From contig JAUIRK010000987.1 of assembly GCA_030549495.1 (NCBI GenBank), positions 496,001 to 560,000 of the forward strand: DNA of 64,000 nt, written 5' to 3'. The notes under the pieces were generated by a model, which was not told the DNA's origin, did no database searches, and saw only the letters and a program-made list of their open reading frames with translations. The position numbers and the translations under genes were made by a program. This document shows positions 1 through 11,473 of this stretch, one piece after another. Each line of letters begins with the position of its first letter. The first letter of the stretch is position 1. Origin of the DNA: Nectonema munidae. Taxonomy: Eukaryota > Nematomorpha > Nectonematoida > Nectonematidae.

Positions 1-640
1 ATTTCAAAAATATTTCTGTAGACATTAGACGAGAATCGAACATTTGATCGACACTTTCAGACATTTTAAAACCTCTAAATGCAAAAACTGATTTCAGAAA
101 TTAAACTAGCATCGTTGATTTGGTATAAAATATTTTATGTAAAATTAGAGAGAATATTTTGGAGATAGATTTTAGACGTAAACGGCAAATCTAATTAACG
201 CTTATAGGCATTTTCAAATCCTAAATGTAAAAAATGAGTCCAGAAATGAAACCAGCATTGCCGATTTAGTATAACACATATATTTTATGTAAAATGTGAA
301 GGAATGTTTTTGGAGACAATTTTCAGAAGGAAACCGCAAATTTGGATAACCACTTATAGTTTTTTTCAAATCTAAAATAAAAAAATGGGGTCAAAAAAAA
401 AAAAAAAAATGGAGGTTTGGTAAAAAAAATATTTTTTTTTTAAAAAGGGGGAGGGATTTTGGGGGGAAAAATTTTAAAAAAAAAACCCAAAATTTAAAAA
501 CACTTATAGGTTTTTTTAAAATCTAAATAAAAAAAATAAGTCCAAAAAAAAAAAAAACAACACAGATATAGTAAAAAAAAATATTTTTTATGAAAAAATA
601 GGAGGGATATTTATTAGATACATTTTTGATCAATCAAAAT
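1..640. repeat. Tandem ~147-bp AT-rich repeat array (window edge)
   Basis: About three to four imperfect units of roughly 145-150 bp follow each other. Shared landmarks recur in each: a GAAAT(T/G)AAAC start, a TTTTATGTAAAAT block, a CGCAAAT/GGCAAAT block and a CTTATAG block. The first ~118 bp match, in reverse complement, the segment at about 42228-42345, so this is a dispersed family. Units from about 380 to 600 look like smeared homopolymer versions of the earlier units, suggesting poor base calling. No coding potential is seen. Confidence 0.7.
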
Positions 641-949
641 TTTGATTGACATTTACATAAAAAGTAGCCATGATTATTGAAAAAATTAAATATATAAAGT
701 GTTATGCGTTAAAAACTGTATATAATTATAAATTTTCAAGGTAGTATATAATATAGACCCTAGGTTATAAGGTTAACATTATAATTTTTGTCATTTTTTA
801 GCGCTTTGACATTTCAGATTTATTAGCAAAAAAAGATTATTTCGCATTTTTATTGTTTTAAAGTTTATCCCAAAAATAAATGTATGTATTTGCGTACACA
901 TTAATAGAATTTGAACTCAAAAGGTCTCCAAATATACGCTTAAAATTTT
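641..949. other. AT-rich non-coding stretch
   Basis: Plain AT-rich sequence between the ~147-bp repeat array and the retroelement fossil. I see no reading frame, RNA gene or repeat that I can assign. Confidence 0.5.
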
Positions 950-2260
950 ATTGAAAGTTACAATGCGTCCATATTTCTTCTTATTCTTTCCCTTTCGCGT
1001 TTCTTCTGAATGGTGCATCAGCCGGCTCATCTTTGAACGGGATGTAAAATATTCTTCCCGGAGAAAGTCAAGTTCTGTAGTTTTGGAAGAGAGAAAGCTT
1101 AGAATGATAAAGCTCTTGATTGACTTTCCTCCGAAATTCTTTATATAGGTGATAGCGACATGTGAGTTCGACCCCATGTGGTAAGTGGGTAAGAGAATAT
1201 GCGCTAGGCAGATGGCTAGAAGCTCCAGGTCCGCTATGTCCCAATTCAGGTTGGGAACAGCTATGGCCAACTCTTTCCCTTGGCATACCATCCCAAGTCC
1301 TCTGAGGGTTAGGGGAGAAGAACTTCAGTATATGGGTGAGTGTTCCTAGGTAGTATGTAATAATGCCTAGAATCCTCTGTTTCCACTTTAGAGAGGGGCA
1401 CCATTTGATGAGTGAGGCGATAACCAGAGCCAATAGGGCTTTGACTATTAGTGCCCTATTCTTCTTTGGGATGGCCATAGTATGTTTTTCTAGGTCAAAA
1501 ATAACCCCTAAGAATTGAATTTTTTAAGTGGCCTTCTTCACTGACTTTGACCGAAAAATCATTCAAGTATAGCTGGATCTTGACGTTTGCCTTTGGATGG
1601 CGAATAAGAAAAATCCCCTTTAGTGTTTTCATCACTCTCTGGAGCACCGCTGGTGAGAAGTTAGCCCCGATGAGCAATCGGTTGAAGGCAAAATTATAGT
1701 GAGGTTCGTCTCTGATCGAAAAAAGGGGTTGTCAGTCCCGGTGGATCTGAATGCCATAGAAGGCATCCTTCAGATCCAAACGTACTGCCCACTAACAATT
1801 TTCCGTCATGTATTTTAATTGGAACGGGCTACAGTTTAAGGGTTTGAAAAGGTCATATGTATACGCGAAGTATGCTACCAGCCTAGTGGCCCCATTTGCC
1901 TTGGCTATCACGAAACAGGGACTGATAATGCGTTCAATTGTCCTAATTATTGAGTTTTTCATAAGTCTCGGGGTGACCGTGTTGGCGATAAACTCTCTTT
2001 GATTTCTAGGGGGAAGAGGAAATTAGAAAAACTGCCGAATTTCGGGCTAGAAAATATCACGGGCGCATAACCATCCTCCAAAATACGCCAAACCCTTTTC
2101 CTCTTTAGGTCCTTGAGGGCTGTAAATAGAGGATTGGCTACTGTAAAAGTGTCGCCTGTTTGAAGTTCTAAGCATGCCGTGTTTTTATGGATATCCTTTA
2201 TGCTCTCGTTAAGAGTAGTCAAATCTAATATGGATTCGACCAACCCAAAAGAGTTTTGTC
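950..2260 (-). mobile_element. Broken retroelement fossil, Ty3/Gypsy- or DIRS-like reverse transcriptase region
   Basis: Minus-strand translations spread over several frames resemble the reverse transcriptase of Ty3/Gypsy or DIRS retroelements, followed by a region like the part between RT and RNase H. The parts come in the expected order from about 2240 down to 1070. The copy is clearly broken, with several breaks, and no terminal repeats were recognised inside the window. It is richer in G+C than its surroundings, fitting a once-coding insert. Family placement between Gypsy and DIRS is uncertain. It looks old rather than recent. Confidence 0.6.
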
Positions 2261-2399
2261 TCCTCCTTTCACTACCCCTTTGGGAGGATTGTCCAAGTTG
2301 TCTGGGGGTTGGCCTTCGGCTTTTATTGGGACGACCTCTCCCCCACTCCCCTACCGTGAGTCCAAGTTGTCGCCATTATCTTAAATGACTTCTATGTCA

Positions 2400-2796
2400 T
2401 CCTCTGATAATTTGTTGGTAAGTGCTCCTCCATTCCAATGAGGAATGAAGGATCTAATTTCGGAGGATAGGAAGGGAGATTTTGACAGGCATCAATAAGA
2501 GATGATAAAAATCTTAAAAGGCATCTATTTGAATCTCCTTTCCATTGAAACTAAAAAATAATTAATTGAGCCATAGATGCCTCCCTTTCTGAATATTTTC
2601 TTTCAAACAAATATATGCATAGATTTTGTCTGTTTACAGATTTAATTATTTATTTTTAGTTTCGACAATTGCCACTTTTCAATTTTAATTTCGATATGAG
2701 ATAACACCGGTGTATGGTCTCTTCATCGCACATTCTCGGTATAAATATAACGAATACTCTTAGTTAAAAAAACAGCATAGTCGTATTTCTCGGCTA
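2400..2796. other. Non-coding stretch
   Basis: No gene or classifiable repeat recognised, apart from a short block near 2700-2770 resembling the end of the dispersed repeat at 18300-18660 (the TCGGTATAAATATAACGAAT motif). Confidence 0.5.
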
Positions 2797-3140
2797 CTTA
2801 TATAATATGGGCAATGTATTCTGAAAGCCCATAAAACGCTTTAATTTGGTATATCGCATGATACATTTGGTTGAGAAATGCGAAAGTTATATGCATTTTA
2901 AAATGGGACTAAAATTTAAGCTACATATGCTACAAATAAACTAAGCGTACACTAGCCCGATAAAATAAATCACGAACGAGTGCTTAAAGGTGTAGTGAAG
3001 CGTATTCGAGATAAGATTAACTGGGTTCACAAACATGTAATGCTACATGTGTTTCCTTCTTCACATAGTTGTGAGCTAAAATTAATAACAAGTGGAATTT
3101 GATTTTTCCTTTGGCACACTGTCGGTGTGAATATAGACAA
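2797..3140 (+). repeat. Dispersed ~340-bp repeat, copy 1 of 3
   Basis: This block matches 18300-18660 over its whole length and 18725-18935 over its second half. Shared marks include ATGTATTCTGAAAGCCCATA, CTACAAATAAACTAAGCG and CACACTGTCGGT. Copies differ by scattered substitutions and small indels. No protein coding is visible and I could not assign it to a known class. Confidence 0.7.
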
Positions 3141-3679
3141 AAAAATCGTATTAAACCTTTAGAATGAAATATAAATACAACAAAACTGATTTCTGAGTAT
3201 TTACCTTCAAGCTTTTATATTCAAGAATGCTTTTTCTAAAGTTTTTCTTTAATTTTAATAAAACTTGCCCCAACAAAAGCGGCTTGGTCGCCACTAGTAT
3301 GGTGATAACAAGATATCTGCCAGTAGAGGCCAACAACAACAACTAGAAGTAGCATTCATTATTTTCCTCATTGTTAGGGGATTTGAATCAATAAAGAACA
3401 TGTTATCCACTCATGAAGATACAGATAAGGCCTCATTTAAAATACACAATGAAAAATTTGGATGGCGTTAAATTAAAGATACCGTGAAATCTATTTATAA
3501 GAAAATTCCACATATAACGAAACAATTTGCTTGTCAAGTCAAAATATCCTACTTATTATGTTTAAAACCGCCTATAACGAAGTTGGCTATAATGAAATTC
3601 CGGTTATAATATACTAACTTCCTATCCCATTAAGCCACAAGGTAAATTAACCTGGTATAAAGTAGCTCCCCGAACGAAA
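3141..3679. other. Non-coding stretch with a possible pogo/Tc1-type MITE remnant
   Basis: Mostly featureless AT-rich DNA. Around 3505-3615 short motifs of the form CTATAACGAA and GGTTATAA recur, resembling terminal regions of pogo/Tc1-type non-autonomous elements. Ends could not be fixed, so this is only a hint. Confidence 0.35.
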
Positions 3680-4025
3680 GTTTTTTACCCTGATTTTCTT
3701 CCTCTGAAGAATTCAAAGGTTTTTACGGTTAGGTAGTGCTCTAGCGACCCGATTCTACGTGGTTAGTAATCAAGCCATCACTAGACAATAAGTTTGTTTC
3801 CCAAATTAAGAGCGTTGGCGTTAGGATAGTATCGTTCACTCCGATGTATTTATATATTGTAAAATAATATATATAACAAGGTATAGCTATTTTTTGTAAC
3901 AAGGGCCGGTAGGCGTTTAGTGGGATGGAAAGTCCAGGTAAACTTGGACTCAGCATTCCGGGCGGGCCACGATATTCTAAAGGATGGGTGCGAACGCCAC
4001 AAACAACTTAATTAATTAATTAATC
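3680..4025 (+). mobile_element. SINE-like retroposon with (TTAA)n tail, copy 1 of 3
   Basis: A ~345-bp unit begins near TTTTTTACCCTGATTTTC and ends in a (TTAA)n tail at about 4008-4024. Two further copies lie on the opposite strand at 28618-28978 and 44312-44664. All share a tract with GGACTTTCCATCCCACTAAA on the plus strand of the other two copies (reverse complement here). No ORF is conserved, so it is non-autonomous. Flanking duplications are not evident for this copy. A tRNA-type promoter is not convincing: only a weak box-B-like GACCCGATTC is present. Confidence 0.7.
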
Positions 4026-4167
4026 AAGGGTTTTGATGAACTTTATTTCAATCGAATTGCAGTGTTAACAGATCATATTACGACCAAACGCTATAAAACA
4101 GCAGAAGATCACAGACTTTCTTATTTTTATATTCCCTACGTTTTATCGAAGACTGTGTATGAACATA

Positions 4168-4720
4168 CAGTCAAACCTGTCTCAGCGACCACCTGCTCCT
4201 AACGGCCACTAAAATAACCCCCGGAGAAAATTACTACAGAATGCACCCCTCGAATAGCGGCCACCTGCCAAACGCAACCAGCGTCCACTCTTTGAAGCGA
4301 ATAACGGCCAAGCTGGCAAAAGGTTTTGCAAAGAATTATCAAGTGAAGATACATCTACTCTAATTCACACTATATGTACTTTGATTATTTAAAAAAGGAT
4401 AATGTAAGCGTTTTTCATAATCTTCATCACTTTTACAACGAAGAATACCTAGAAGCTCTTTGGATTCTATAAGTTTTAATTTTCTATTATGTGATCATCT
4501 TTTATTTGTCATTTTTGTAGTTTAGTTTTTTAAAGGCATTCTTTCTTCTATCTTAACTAATTTTTTCGCTGTGCACTTTAAATGCAACTGACTAGTTTAT
4601 ATATACTATCACTGAGAACAAGATGTAAAATGAGGAAGCCTGTGAATAACGACCACCTGTCAATAGCGGCCACAATTGAAATCTCCCTTGTGTGGCCGCT
4701 AACTTATGTTTATTACACAA
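4168..4720 (+). mobile_element. Pogo/Tigger-type MITE
   Basis: The left end, preceded by TA, reads CAGTCAAACCTGTCTCAGCG, typical of pogo/Tigger terminal inverted repeats. Degenerate copies of the GCGGCCACCTG motif recur inside. The right end near 4690-4720 (GTGGCCGCTAAC and following bases) is a decayed reverse complement of the left terminus. No transposase frame is seen, so it would have been mobilised in trans. The internal arms AGCGGCCACA and TGTGGCCGCT near 4666-4700 can pair. Confidence 0.6.
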
Positions 4721-5311
4721 TTTGTCATATAGTGTTTGTATTTAAAATAAACCATGTTTTATTCACAGGTTTATTTTTGTTGTTTTTAAAGGTACCCTTA
4801 AAACACCTTTAATTTTATAAAAAAAGTATTGTGAATGCTATTCATTTAATCAATAAGTGTGTTTCATAAAATTTAAAATAATTTTTAAAATTTATTTGGT
4901 TTCATTTTGAAAATTGATTTTTCTAACTTTAGAGAACTCTTAATAAATTAAAACGAGTAATGTTAACTTAGCTGCAGTAATTTTAAATACAGTTAAGGTT
5001 ACTACTATTTGCTAGTTTTCTTAACTGAATATTAATGAGACTGAAAATATATTTCAAGGAAGTTTTGGCGATGGGCCCACTAAATTCTAAGGGGGTAATT
5101 CATTTTCCCATCCCCCTTGCTCTCCCATACTTCTTCTCCTTATTTATTGATGGTCTTTTGTTTTTCTCGCCTATAGAAACGAGCGTATTTTTGATCAGAT
5201 TCACAGTTGCAATTATTTGGGTGGGAATCTGTTCGGTCAGAAATTGTTAGATTTGATAGTAAAGTTTACAAATTATAGCGGTACGATATACTAAGTTTTG
5301 TTTAAAAACTG
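4721..5311. other. Non-coding stretch
   Basis: AT-rich sequence with no supported gene or classifiable repeat. Confidence 0.5.
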
Positions 5312-5450
5312 GGTAAAGTTTACTAATTACTTGTAATTTACTAATAATTTTACCAATTACTTTACTAAGTTACTAGTTTACTAATTACTAGTAATTTACT
5401 AATAATTTTACCAATTACTTTACTACTTAAGTTACTAGTTTACTAATTTG
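5312..5450. repeat. TTACTAAT-rich minisatellite
   Basis: Two copies of a ~68-bp unit built from shorter motifs (TTTACTAAT, TTACTAGTAA, TTTTACCAATTAC). Simple internal duplication, no coding potential. Confidence 0.75.
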
Positions 5451-5851
5451 TTTTCTCAGTAATATTAAAAGTGATGAAAGAAAATTTGGTGTTGAAAAAG
5501 GATTTTAAATAGGTTCGGTAATAATTCTTTCCACTTTCGAAAAACACATTTGATCAATTACGCTCGTTCTTCTTTGCTAGATCTTATCATTTTTAAAGTT
5601 AAATAAGGTATACAATAAAAAACTTAAGTTTAAATTATTTGCAGAAAGGCCTACCTCATTTGGAGAGCAGGGTTAGGGAGGTTGCCTTGAAGAATATTCA
5701 GTAAAAATAAGTCCTTCAAAAATAACACTTTATAGAAAGTTTATTCCTCAATTGAAACATAAGATATTGAATCGCTACAGTTAAATTTTCACAAAAGAAT
5801 ATGAAATGCATTTAGTTTATTCAAGACAATCCCACTTTGTTTGGTTTTGCA

Positions 5852-5857
5852 TTTATT
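5852..5857 (-). promoter_or_regulatory. Candidate poly(A) signal for the EED gene
   Basis: AATAAA on the minus strand lies about 70 nt past the EED stop codon at 5924-5926. Position and motif fit a 3' end, but cleavage is not shown. Confidence 0.45.
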
Positions 5858-5923
5858 TACCTTGCTTTTAGAAGCAAGTTGTTGTCATCAAATGTAGGAG
5901 AGGTGAGTCCAGTTTGTTCAGTT

Positions 5924-7886
5924 TTAATCATGGAATGCAGTCGTCAAGTTGCATCTACAAACTGTCGAGTCGTCTGACACGTAAACAAGAATGGAGGCGT
6001 CGTGATTGAAACTACACTGCCTAACAGCCGACTTCAATCCTTTTTGATGAAGAATTTCGGGTCTGTAGAAAAGAAGAACTCAAAAAGAAATGCTTCGCAG
6101 GATAAAAAAAGATTACTTTCTTGAAATGGAATCTTGATCGGATAAATCCCATACATAAACTTTTCCCAAAGCATTGCCTAGCGCCAACTTCTAAAGAAAA
6201 GAAAGAGGTATTTGGCTTGACTTGCAGCAAGAGCGTTTACCTCTTTATGAGTGTTCAGTGAAAAACGCATGTACCACAGGTTGCAATCAGGAATGATAAA
6301 TTCAAACAAAATAGTCACTTTTTTATCCTTCAGACAATCTTTAAGGCTGGCGAAAGGTTGCAATTCCCCAATTTTCCAACAAATCACACGATTTTTGCAA
6401 CTCTTAAAAAGAGAAAGGCATAATGGTTGCACTTAGACAAAAATTTATACCTACCTTAGAAAAAATCAAGTTATGGAAGAGAACAACACAGTCGACATAA
6501 TTTTTATGAATTTCTCGCGTTGTAAATTCCACAAAGTCAACATTATACGCATTATAGCAGTTTGAGTCCCTAAATAAAAAATGATAGATATATGCACCAC
6601 CTAAACCAAAAGACGATTCTTACATTTTTGACTCTTTTATCTTATTTTCAATTTGTTCAGATTTCAATGACCATATTTTAATAGCATGATCCATGCCAGC
6701 AGAAATTATATAACCTCCATCATGGAAAATATCCTAAAATATTTACTTTTATACAACAAAAAAAGACTGAATGAAAGGTTATGAGAAGTTCTTTCGATTA
6801 ACATAATTTTTGATTACCGCGCAAGGGTTCTCAAACTCTCCTCCTCTTTACAATTAAATTGTGAAATGTTGTTTAGGAGAAATCAGACTAAATAGTTTGT
6901 GAATGAAACCCTGCTATAATCGCCCCATAAATTAGCCGCTAAAAAGTAATAACAATTCGCTGAAAACATAAAAATAAAAGGGTTTTTTGAATAAATACGA
7001 AAAGGAATTTCTCGAAATTTGGGATATCTTTGAAAAATAGTCATAAGTGAAAAGTGGAGAAAAAATATTTTAGATAAAAAAATATTGATCAGGCATACAC
7101 AAGCAATAACTTGATCACGATGTCCATCGAGTCCGCCAAAAATGAGTAAAGTGATAGCCAAGTCGATGTGCCAAAGACGCAGGCTATGATCCTTGCTGCA
7201 TGAAAGCAATAAAGAAGAGTGCATTGGGTGGAACTTGATTTGATTTATGGAGTCTCCATGACCCAGTAAGGGGTTTTTGCTGTGCTTTTCGCTTATATCG
7301 ACAGTTCTGATTATTCCTTTCAATCCTGCAAACGATAAAATAATTTTTCTCTCTTTGACTGACCAATCACAGCAGTAAAACACCTCATTTGGCTAAATTA
7401 AAAAGACAAAAACTATATAATTTAATAACTTGCTTTAAATATTTTAGTCAGTCATCAAACGTAAAAGAATAACAACAAAAGTATTGTTAAATTGAAGGAA
7501 AATTGATTAAAAATGACTGAAAATAACTTACATCTTCATCAACAATAACCCTTACAGGTAGAATCGAGCCATTGAGTAGACATTGATATATTGTGATCTA
7601 AAATTTCCGATTTGGTTCAAAGCTTATATGAAGAAATTTAAATCAATTGATACTCGATTAGAACCACAGGAAGCAAAGAAGGATTCATCGGAATTTGACT
7701 GATTCAGGAAGGAAACGCCAAAAATGGGTTTGCCGTGATCCTCCTTCAAACAAAAATAAGATTAATGTGAATGTTGCCTTTATTTGAGCTATTACATTTC
7801 TTAAGCATAATTTACTTTGACGCAGTCAGTGTACAAATAATTTGCCTTTTTTTCACACTTGCTGCTTCCAATTTTATACTTCATGC
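5924..7886 (-). CDS. EED: Polycomb protein EED / ESC homologue, WD40 subunit of PRC2 (9 exons)
   Basis: EED is the WD40 propeller of Polycomb repressive complex 2; it binds H3K27me3 and stimulates EZH2. Exons in coding order: 7816-7886, 7654-7743, 7532-7597, 7099-7392, 6624-6733, 6455-6569, 6241-6402, 6117-6190, 5924-6062. All junctions are GT-AG and in phase, giving 372 codons. Landmarks are EDHGKPIFGVSF, FYCCDWS, GHGDSINQIKFHP, KDHSLRLW, GGLDGHRDQV, AGMDHAIKIW, REIHKNYVDC, NLWYMRFS, LALGNALGKVYVWDL and AVRQCSFNHDASIL. The four human aromatic-cage residues (F97, Y148, W364, Y365) all have counterparts. Exon 1 here starts after AG with two bases then ATG, so either that ATG is the start or a short upstream exon exists. 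The variable N-terminal tail of other EEDs (~75 aa) was not found. Introns are 50-366 bp. Identification rests on recalled human EED. Confidence 0.93.
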
Positions 7887-8775
7887 CTGAAAAGTGTAAA
7901 ACTAAAATCATTTACAAGACAAAAGTATTTTTATAAAATATAACATTTTGAAATTTTTTGACAAAAGTATATTTTATAAAAGCATCAAAGTTTCAAATAT
8001 GTTTAAAGAAGTTAATAAAGGTAGAGTTTCTTGGCCAACAGCGCACATGTGGGGGCGGGGGGCAATGTGATTTTAATAGGGGCCTAAAAGCCACCGTCCC
8101 TCATTTGTGATTTCAGCTCCCCTCCCACCTCCCACAATAATTTTATATTTTTTCTATTATATATCCTTTTTATATTTAAGACTTGTTTATCTTGTGAGTA
8201 GATTTTCCATTTTACTTTTCTTGTTTTAAGGTTAAGTCTTAGAATTAATATTTAAAATCTATTTTTTCATTAACGCCCACTTTATAAAAATGCGAATTTT
8301 AGCTATATTTGATCAGATGCAGTAATTTGAACAAAAGCGCTTACATTTTTCAGTAGGGCAAATATTTTTCATAGCACATAACTATATAAGAACTCTATAA
8401 CTTAAGTCTTAAAAGATTTATCCCTATTAATTACTGTAACCAGGCCCGTCAATAAGGGGGAGGGGGCAAGGGAGCTTTACGCCCCCCCCCCCCGCCCCCT
8501 TAGATTTATTTTGCTCCTCTGAATCTCCTTTGAAATGTATATATGTAAACGTTTTCATATACTTCTGGCCCCATTAAAACTCCTATCGCCCACTCCTTCT
8601 ACTTGAAGTCGGGCAACGAAGCAGACTGTAACTGAAAGAGTTTATAATTAATGTAATCGAAAACTCACGTTAGGAAAAATGCCTTTTTTATATTTGCTAA
8701 AGATAATTTAAACAACCAAGTCTTTTATTCCAGAAATCAAAATCTTTATCCTTAGATATTCATTTTGTTTAATCT
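7887..8775. other. Upstream of EED: no clear exon; GC homopolymer patch
   Basis: This should hold the EED promoter or a short first exon, but I could not pin either down. A GC-rich patch at about 8440-8510 has poly-G and poly-C runs in an otherwise AT-rich setting and could fold back. A GTGAGT-type donor on the minus strand near 8660 is not attached to a convincing frame. Confidence 0.4.
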
Positions 8776-9753
8776 TTTAGCTTTTTTTGTCAAGGTTTCT
8801 TTGAATAATTGGCAATGTGTTCACGCTTTCCTTAAAATTTTTGTTAATAAAATCTGGTACAAATAATTTAATTTTCATATATTTATGGCACTTAAGGAAT
8901 GGAATAGCTAATTCATATAAAATTAAGATTTGAAGCAAATTTTCTTCCAAAAATTTCAACTTTCAATTTCCATTTAAAAGGCCCAAATATAAATTCACGA
9001 CTTCATACCAGTCAATTCATCGACCCAAATCTTAAAAATATTTTCAAACAATTTACTTTACTAACTGAATATATGTGTAGGTAGAATATGAAGATTATAT
9101 AAGATGATTCTTTGTTTTTCTGCGTTACTAATCTACTTTGGTAACATTTCGTTGCAAAAAATTTTAAAGGATGATTTTTAGTCATGGCATAAAACCTTCA
9201 CTTGGTTGGAGTAAAGCATATCTAGCAATAGACTATACGGAAAGCCTGTGACCATCGGTTTCAATAACTCGTGAATGACAATAAGGAGGGATAAAAACTT
9301 AATTACATCTGATGAGTAGTGCATCTTTGCAACATCAAAAAAAGACTGTCTCATTTCTCGAAAAATCGCTATGAGACATTTCAAAAAACATGTTTTGCAC
9401 CTCCTCAATCATTAAACAAAACAATAAACTGTTCTTGAATGAAGAGGTCTTTTTAGGCCAGATTACTAATCGAGATTATAAACGGGTTTTTGTCATATAC
9501 TATTGTTTTGTACGTAAAAGCAAGGTTGAGATAAGCATCCCTCGATCTGAATTGCAAAAAAGTTAAAAATCGAATTCTGAATCAATAAAACCACCTCTGA
9601 TATGTCATCAGACATCTCTTATTAGCCTTCTAACGGTATCGTTTGACAGAACGATACTTTAAAACTTTACAAGTTCAGAACTTCTTAGCACATTCAATAC
9701 GGTAACTTTAACTGATTCGCCCTAGGGCACCAAGGATTTGTTTGAAAACCACT
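8776..9753 (-). mobile_element. hAT transposon relic, ZBED type, internally deleted (copy 1)
   Basis: On the minus strand the element starts at 9753 with CAGTGGTTTTCAAAC, a classic hAT terminus. A short stretch coding for a ZBED-type transposase fragment around a DTVKR-like motif follows, then about 700 bp matching 37790-39060 in reverse complement. Compared with the copy at 35203-39060 it lacks most of the transposase, so it is an internally deleted derivative. The distal terminal repeat was not identified, so the 8776 boundary is where homology fades. Small minus-strand frames here (for example 9178-9408) are relic sequence, not host genes. Confidence 0.65.
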
Positions 9754-10600
9754 GAGCTAGAAGGAAATGTGACAATAAAAATTAAAAACAAGGTAATTTG
9801 ATTTGATAAAATTAGTGCAGTCATAGTGGGATTAGGAGTTTACAGTGCAAGTATAATGTCAGGTAATAATGGTTGTGTGTTCATTGGCAAAAATTCTTTT
9901 ATAATTTTTGAAAATTATAAAAAAAAAAAAGTTCGCCCCCACCCATTTTGAGGATGTGGGGACTCTGTTCTTGGCTCTAACTTACAATTTTCCAAATTAT
10001 ATCTGAATATAGGAATGTAAATAAAATCGTAAAACCTAAAACTTAATGTATGCGCTATAAAAAAGAACACATCTTAAAATTTCTTAATCTAAAGAGTAAT
10101 AATAATTATTATTAATACCATGTTTAAGACTTAAGTCTCAATGTAAAATTTTCCTGTTCATTCCCATACTAATAGGTTTTGATAAGCATTTTTATTTTAA
10201 AATAAGGCTCGTTTCAAGGTGGCTTGGGTACGTCTACTTTTTTGAATCACTGAAATATTCAAGATACCTTTTAAACACAAGAAGTTAGTTCTTGTGTTTT
10301 AGACAAGAAGTAAAAGGATGAAATTAGGAATGTTGATTATTGGGTTTAACTAAAGCATAACAAGAAGATTTATTAAATTACCAATAAAGAAGTCTATTAT
10401 CAATTTAGTGATAAATAACTGAAATTATTACACCTATGAATTCTAACATGCCTGCCTACATATGTGGCTAAATATATTAATTAATTTAAAGATGTTTTTA
10501 AATAAAATTTACTTGGATGATGTTTAAAATTAGAAGATAATTGTGGGTCTAACTAAATACTGACCCACAAACTTCCATTTTAATGTTGGGTTTGAAAATA
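9754..10600. other. Non-coding AT-rich stretch
   Basis: No supported gene or classifiable repeat. A short GC-containing tract near 9930-9960 follows a poly-A run. Confidence 0.5.
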
Positions 10601-10604
10601 TGCT

Positions 10605-11090
10605 TTAATACTATAATATACTATACTAACACCGACTATAAGAATAACAATATTCTAACTATGTTAACCCTAACTTTAAAACAAACAATATTCTAACTAT
10701 GCTAACTAAAACTCTAAAAATAAACCCAACTCTAAGACTAACAATATTCTAACTATGCTAACCCTAACTTAAAAACTAGCAATATTCAAACTATGCTAAC
10801 TCTAGCAATATTCTAACTATACTAACACCATCTCTAAGACTAACAATAACTTTAAAACTAACAATATTCTAACTATACTAACTCTAACTATAAAACTAAC
10901 AATCTTCTAACTATACTAAAACTAATTCTAACAATATTCTAACTATACTAACACTAACGTTAAAACTAACAATATTCTAACTATACTAACACCAACTCTA
11001 AGATTAACAATATTCTAACTATACTAACTCTAACACTAACAATATTCTAACTATACTAACAATAACTCTAACACTAACTATAACTAAATT
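10605..11090. repeat. CTAAC-rich minisatellite
   Basis: About 480 bp built from variants of AATATTCTAACTATACTAAC alternating with CTCTAA/CTTTAAAACTAAC segments, at an irregular spacing of roughly 35-40 bp. Individual CCCTAA-like hexamers occur but no regular telomeric array does. Confidence 0.85.
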
Positions 11091-11473
11091 AGTTTAATTA
11101 AGCTTTCATACGTAATTATATTTTTTTGAAAAAATCTTGAAATATCATTTTTATAAGAATAAGCAAAGCCATTTTATTGTATTTTTTAACAGTGAACTGC
11201 CCACTACGAAACTAAAAATCAAAAAATGAAAGAAATATTGGAAACTTAAATATATATTGGGTTACCTTAAACAAAATAATACTTTGTTCAATAAAATAAA
11301 TTTTACCTTTTGTTAGATGATAAAATGAATTTGAAAGTGTGGATCAGTAATTAGCTAGACCGGATAATTGTAAGATTATCAAACTTTTTAAATTTTAAAA
11401 ACTAGAGTTAAAAAAGGTTTGAAAAAATATAAAATAAGTTTAGAGGTTGGGTATACTAAAAATTATTAAAAAT
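11091..11473. other. Non-coding stretch
   Basis: AT-rich sequence between the minisatellite and the direct repeat at 11474; nothing assignable. Confidence 0.5.

Noticed and set aside
7184-7366. Minus-strand frame overlapping the EED exon
   Set aside because: Different frame from the EED exon 7099-7392; it is a shadow.
8777-9408. Small host genes on the minus strand
   Set aside because: The whole region is duplicated within the hAT relic at 37.8-39.06 kb and shows no conserved coding.
10605-11090. Telomeric array
   Set aside because: Only scattered CCTAA-like units; period too irregular.
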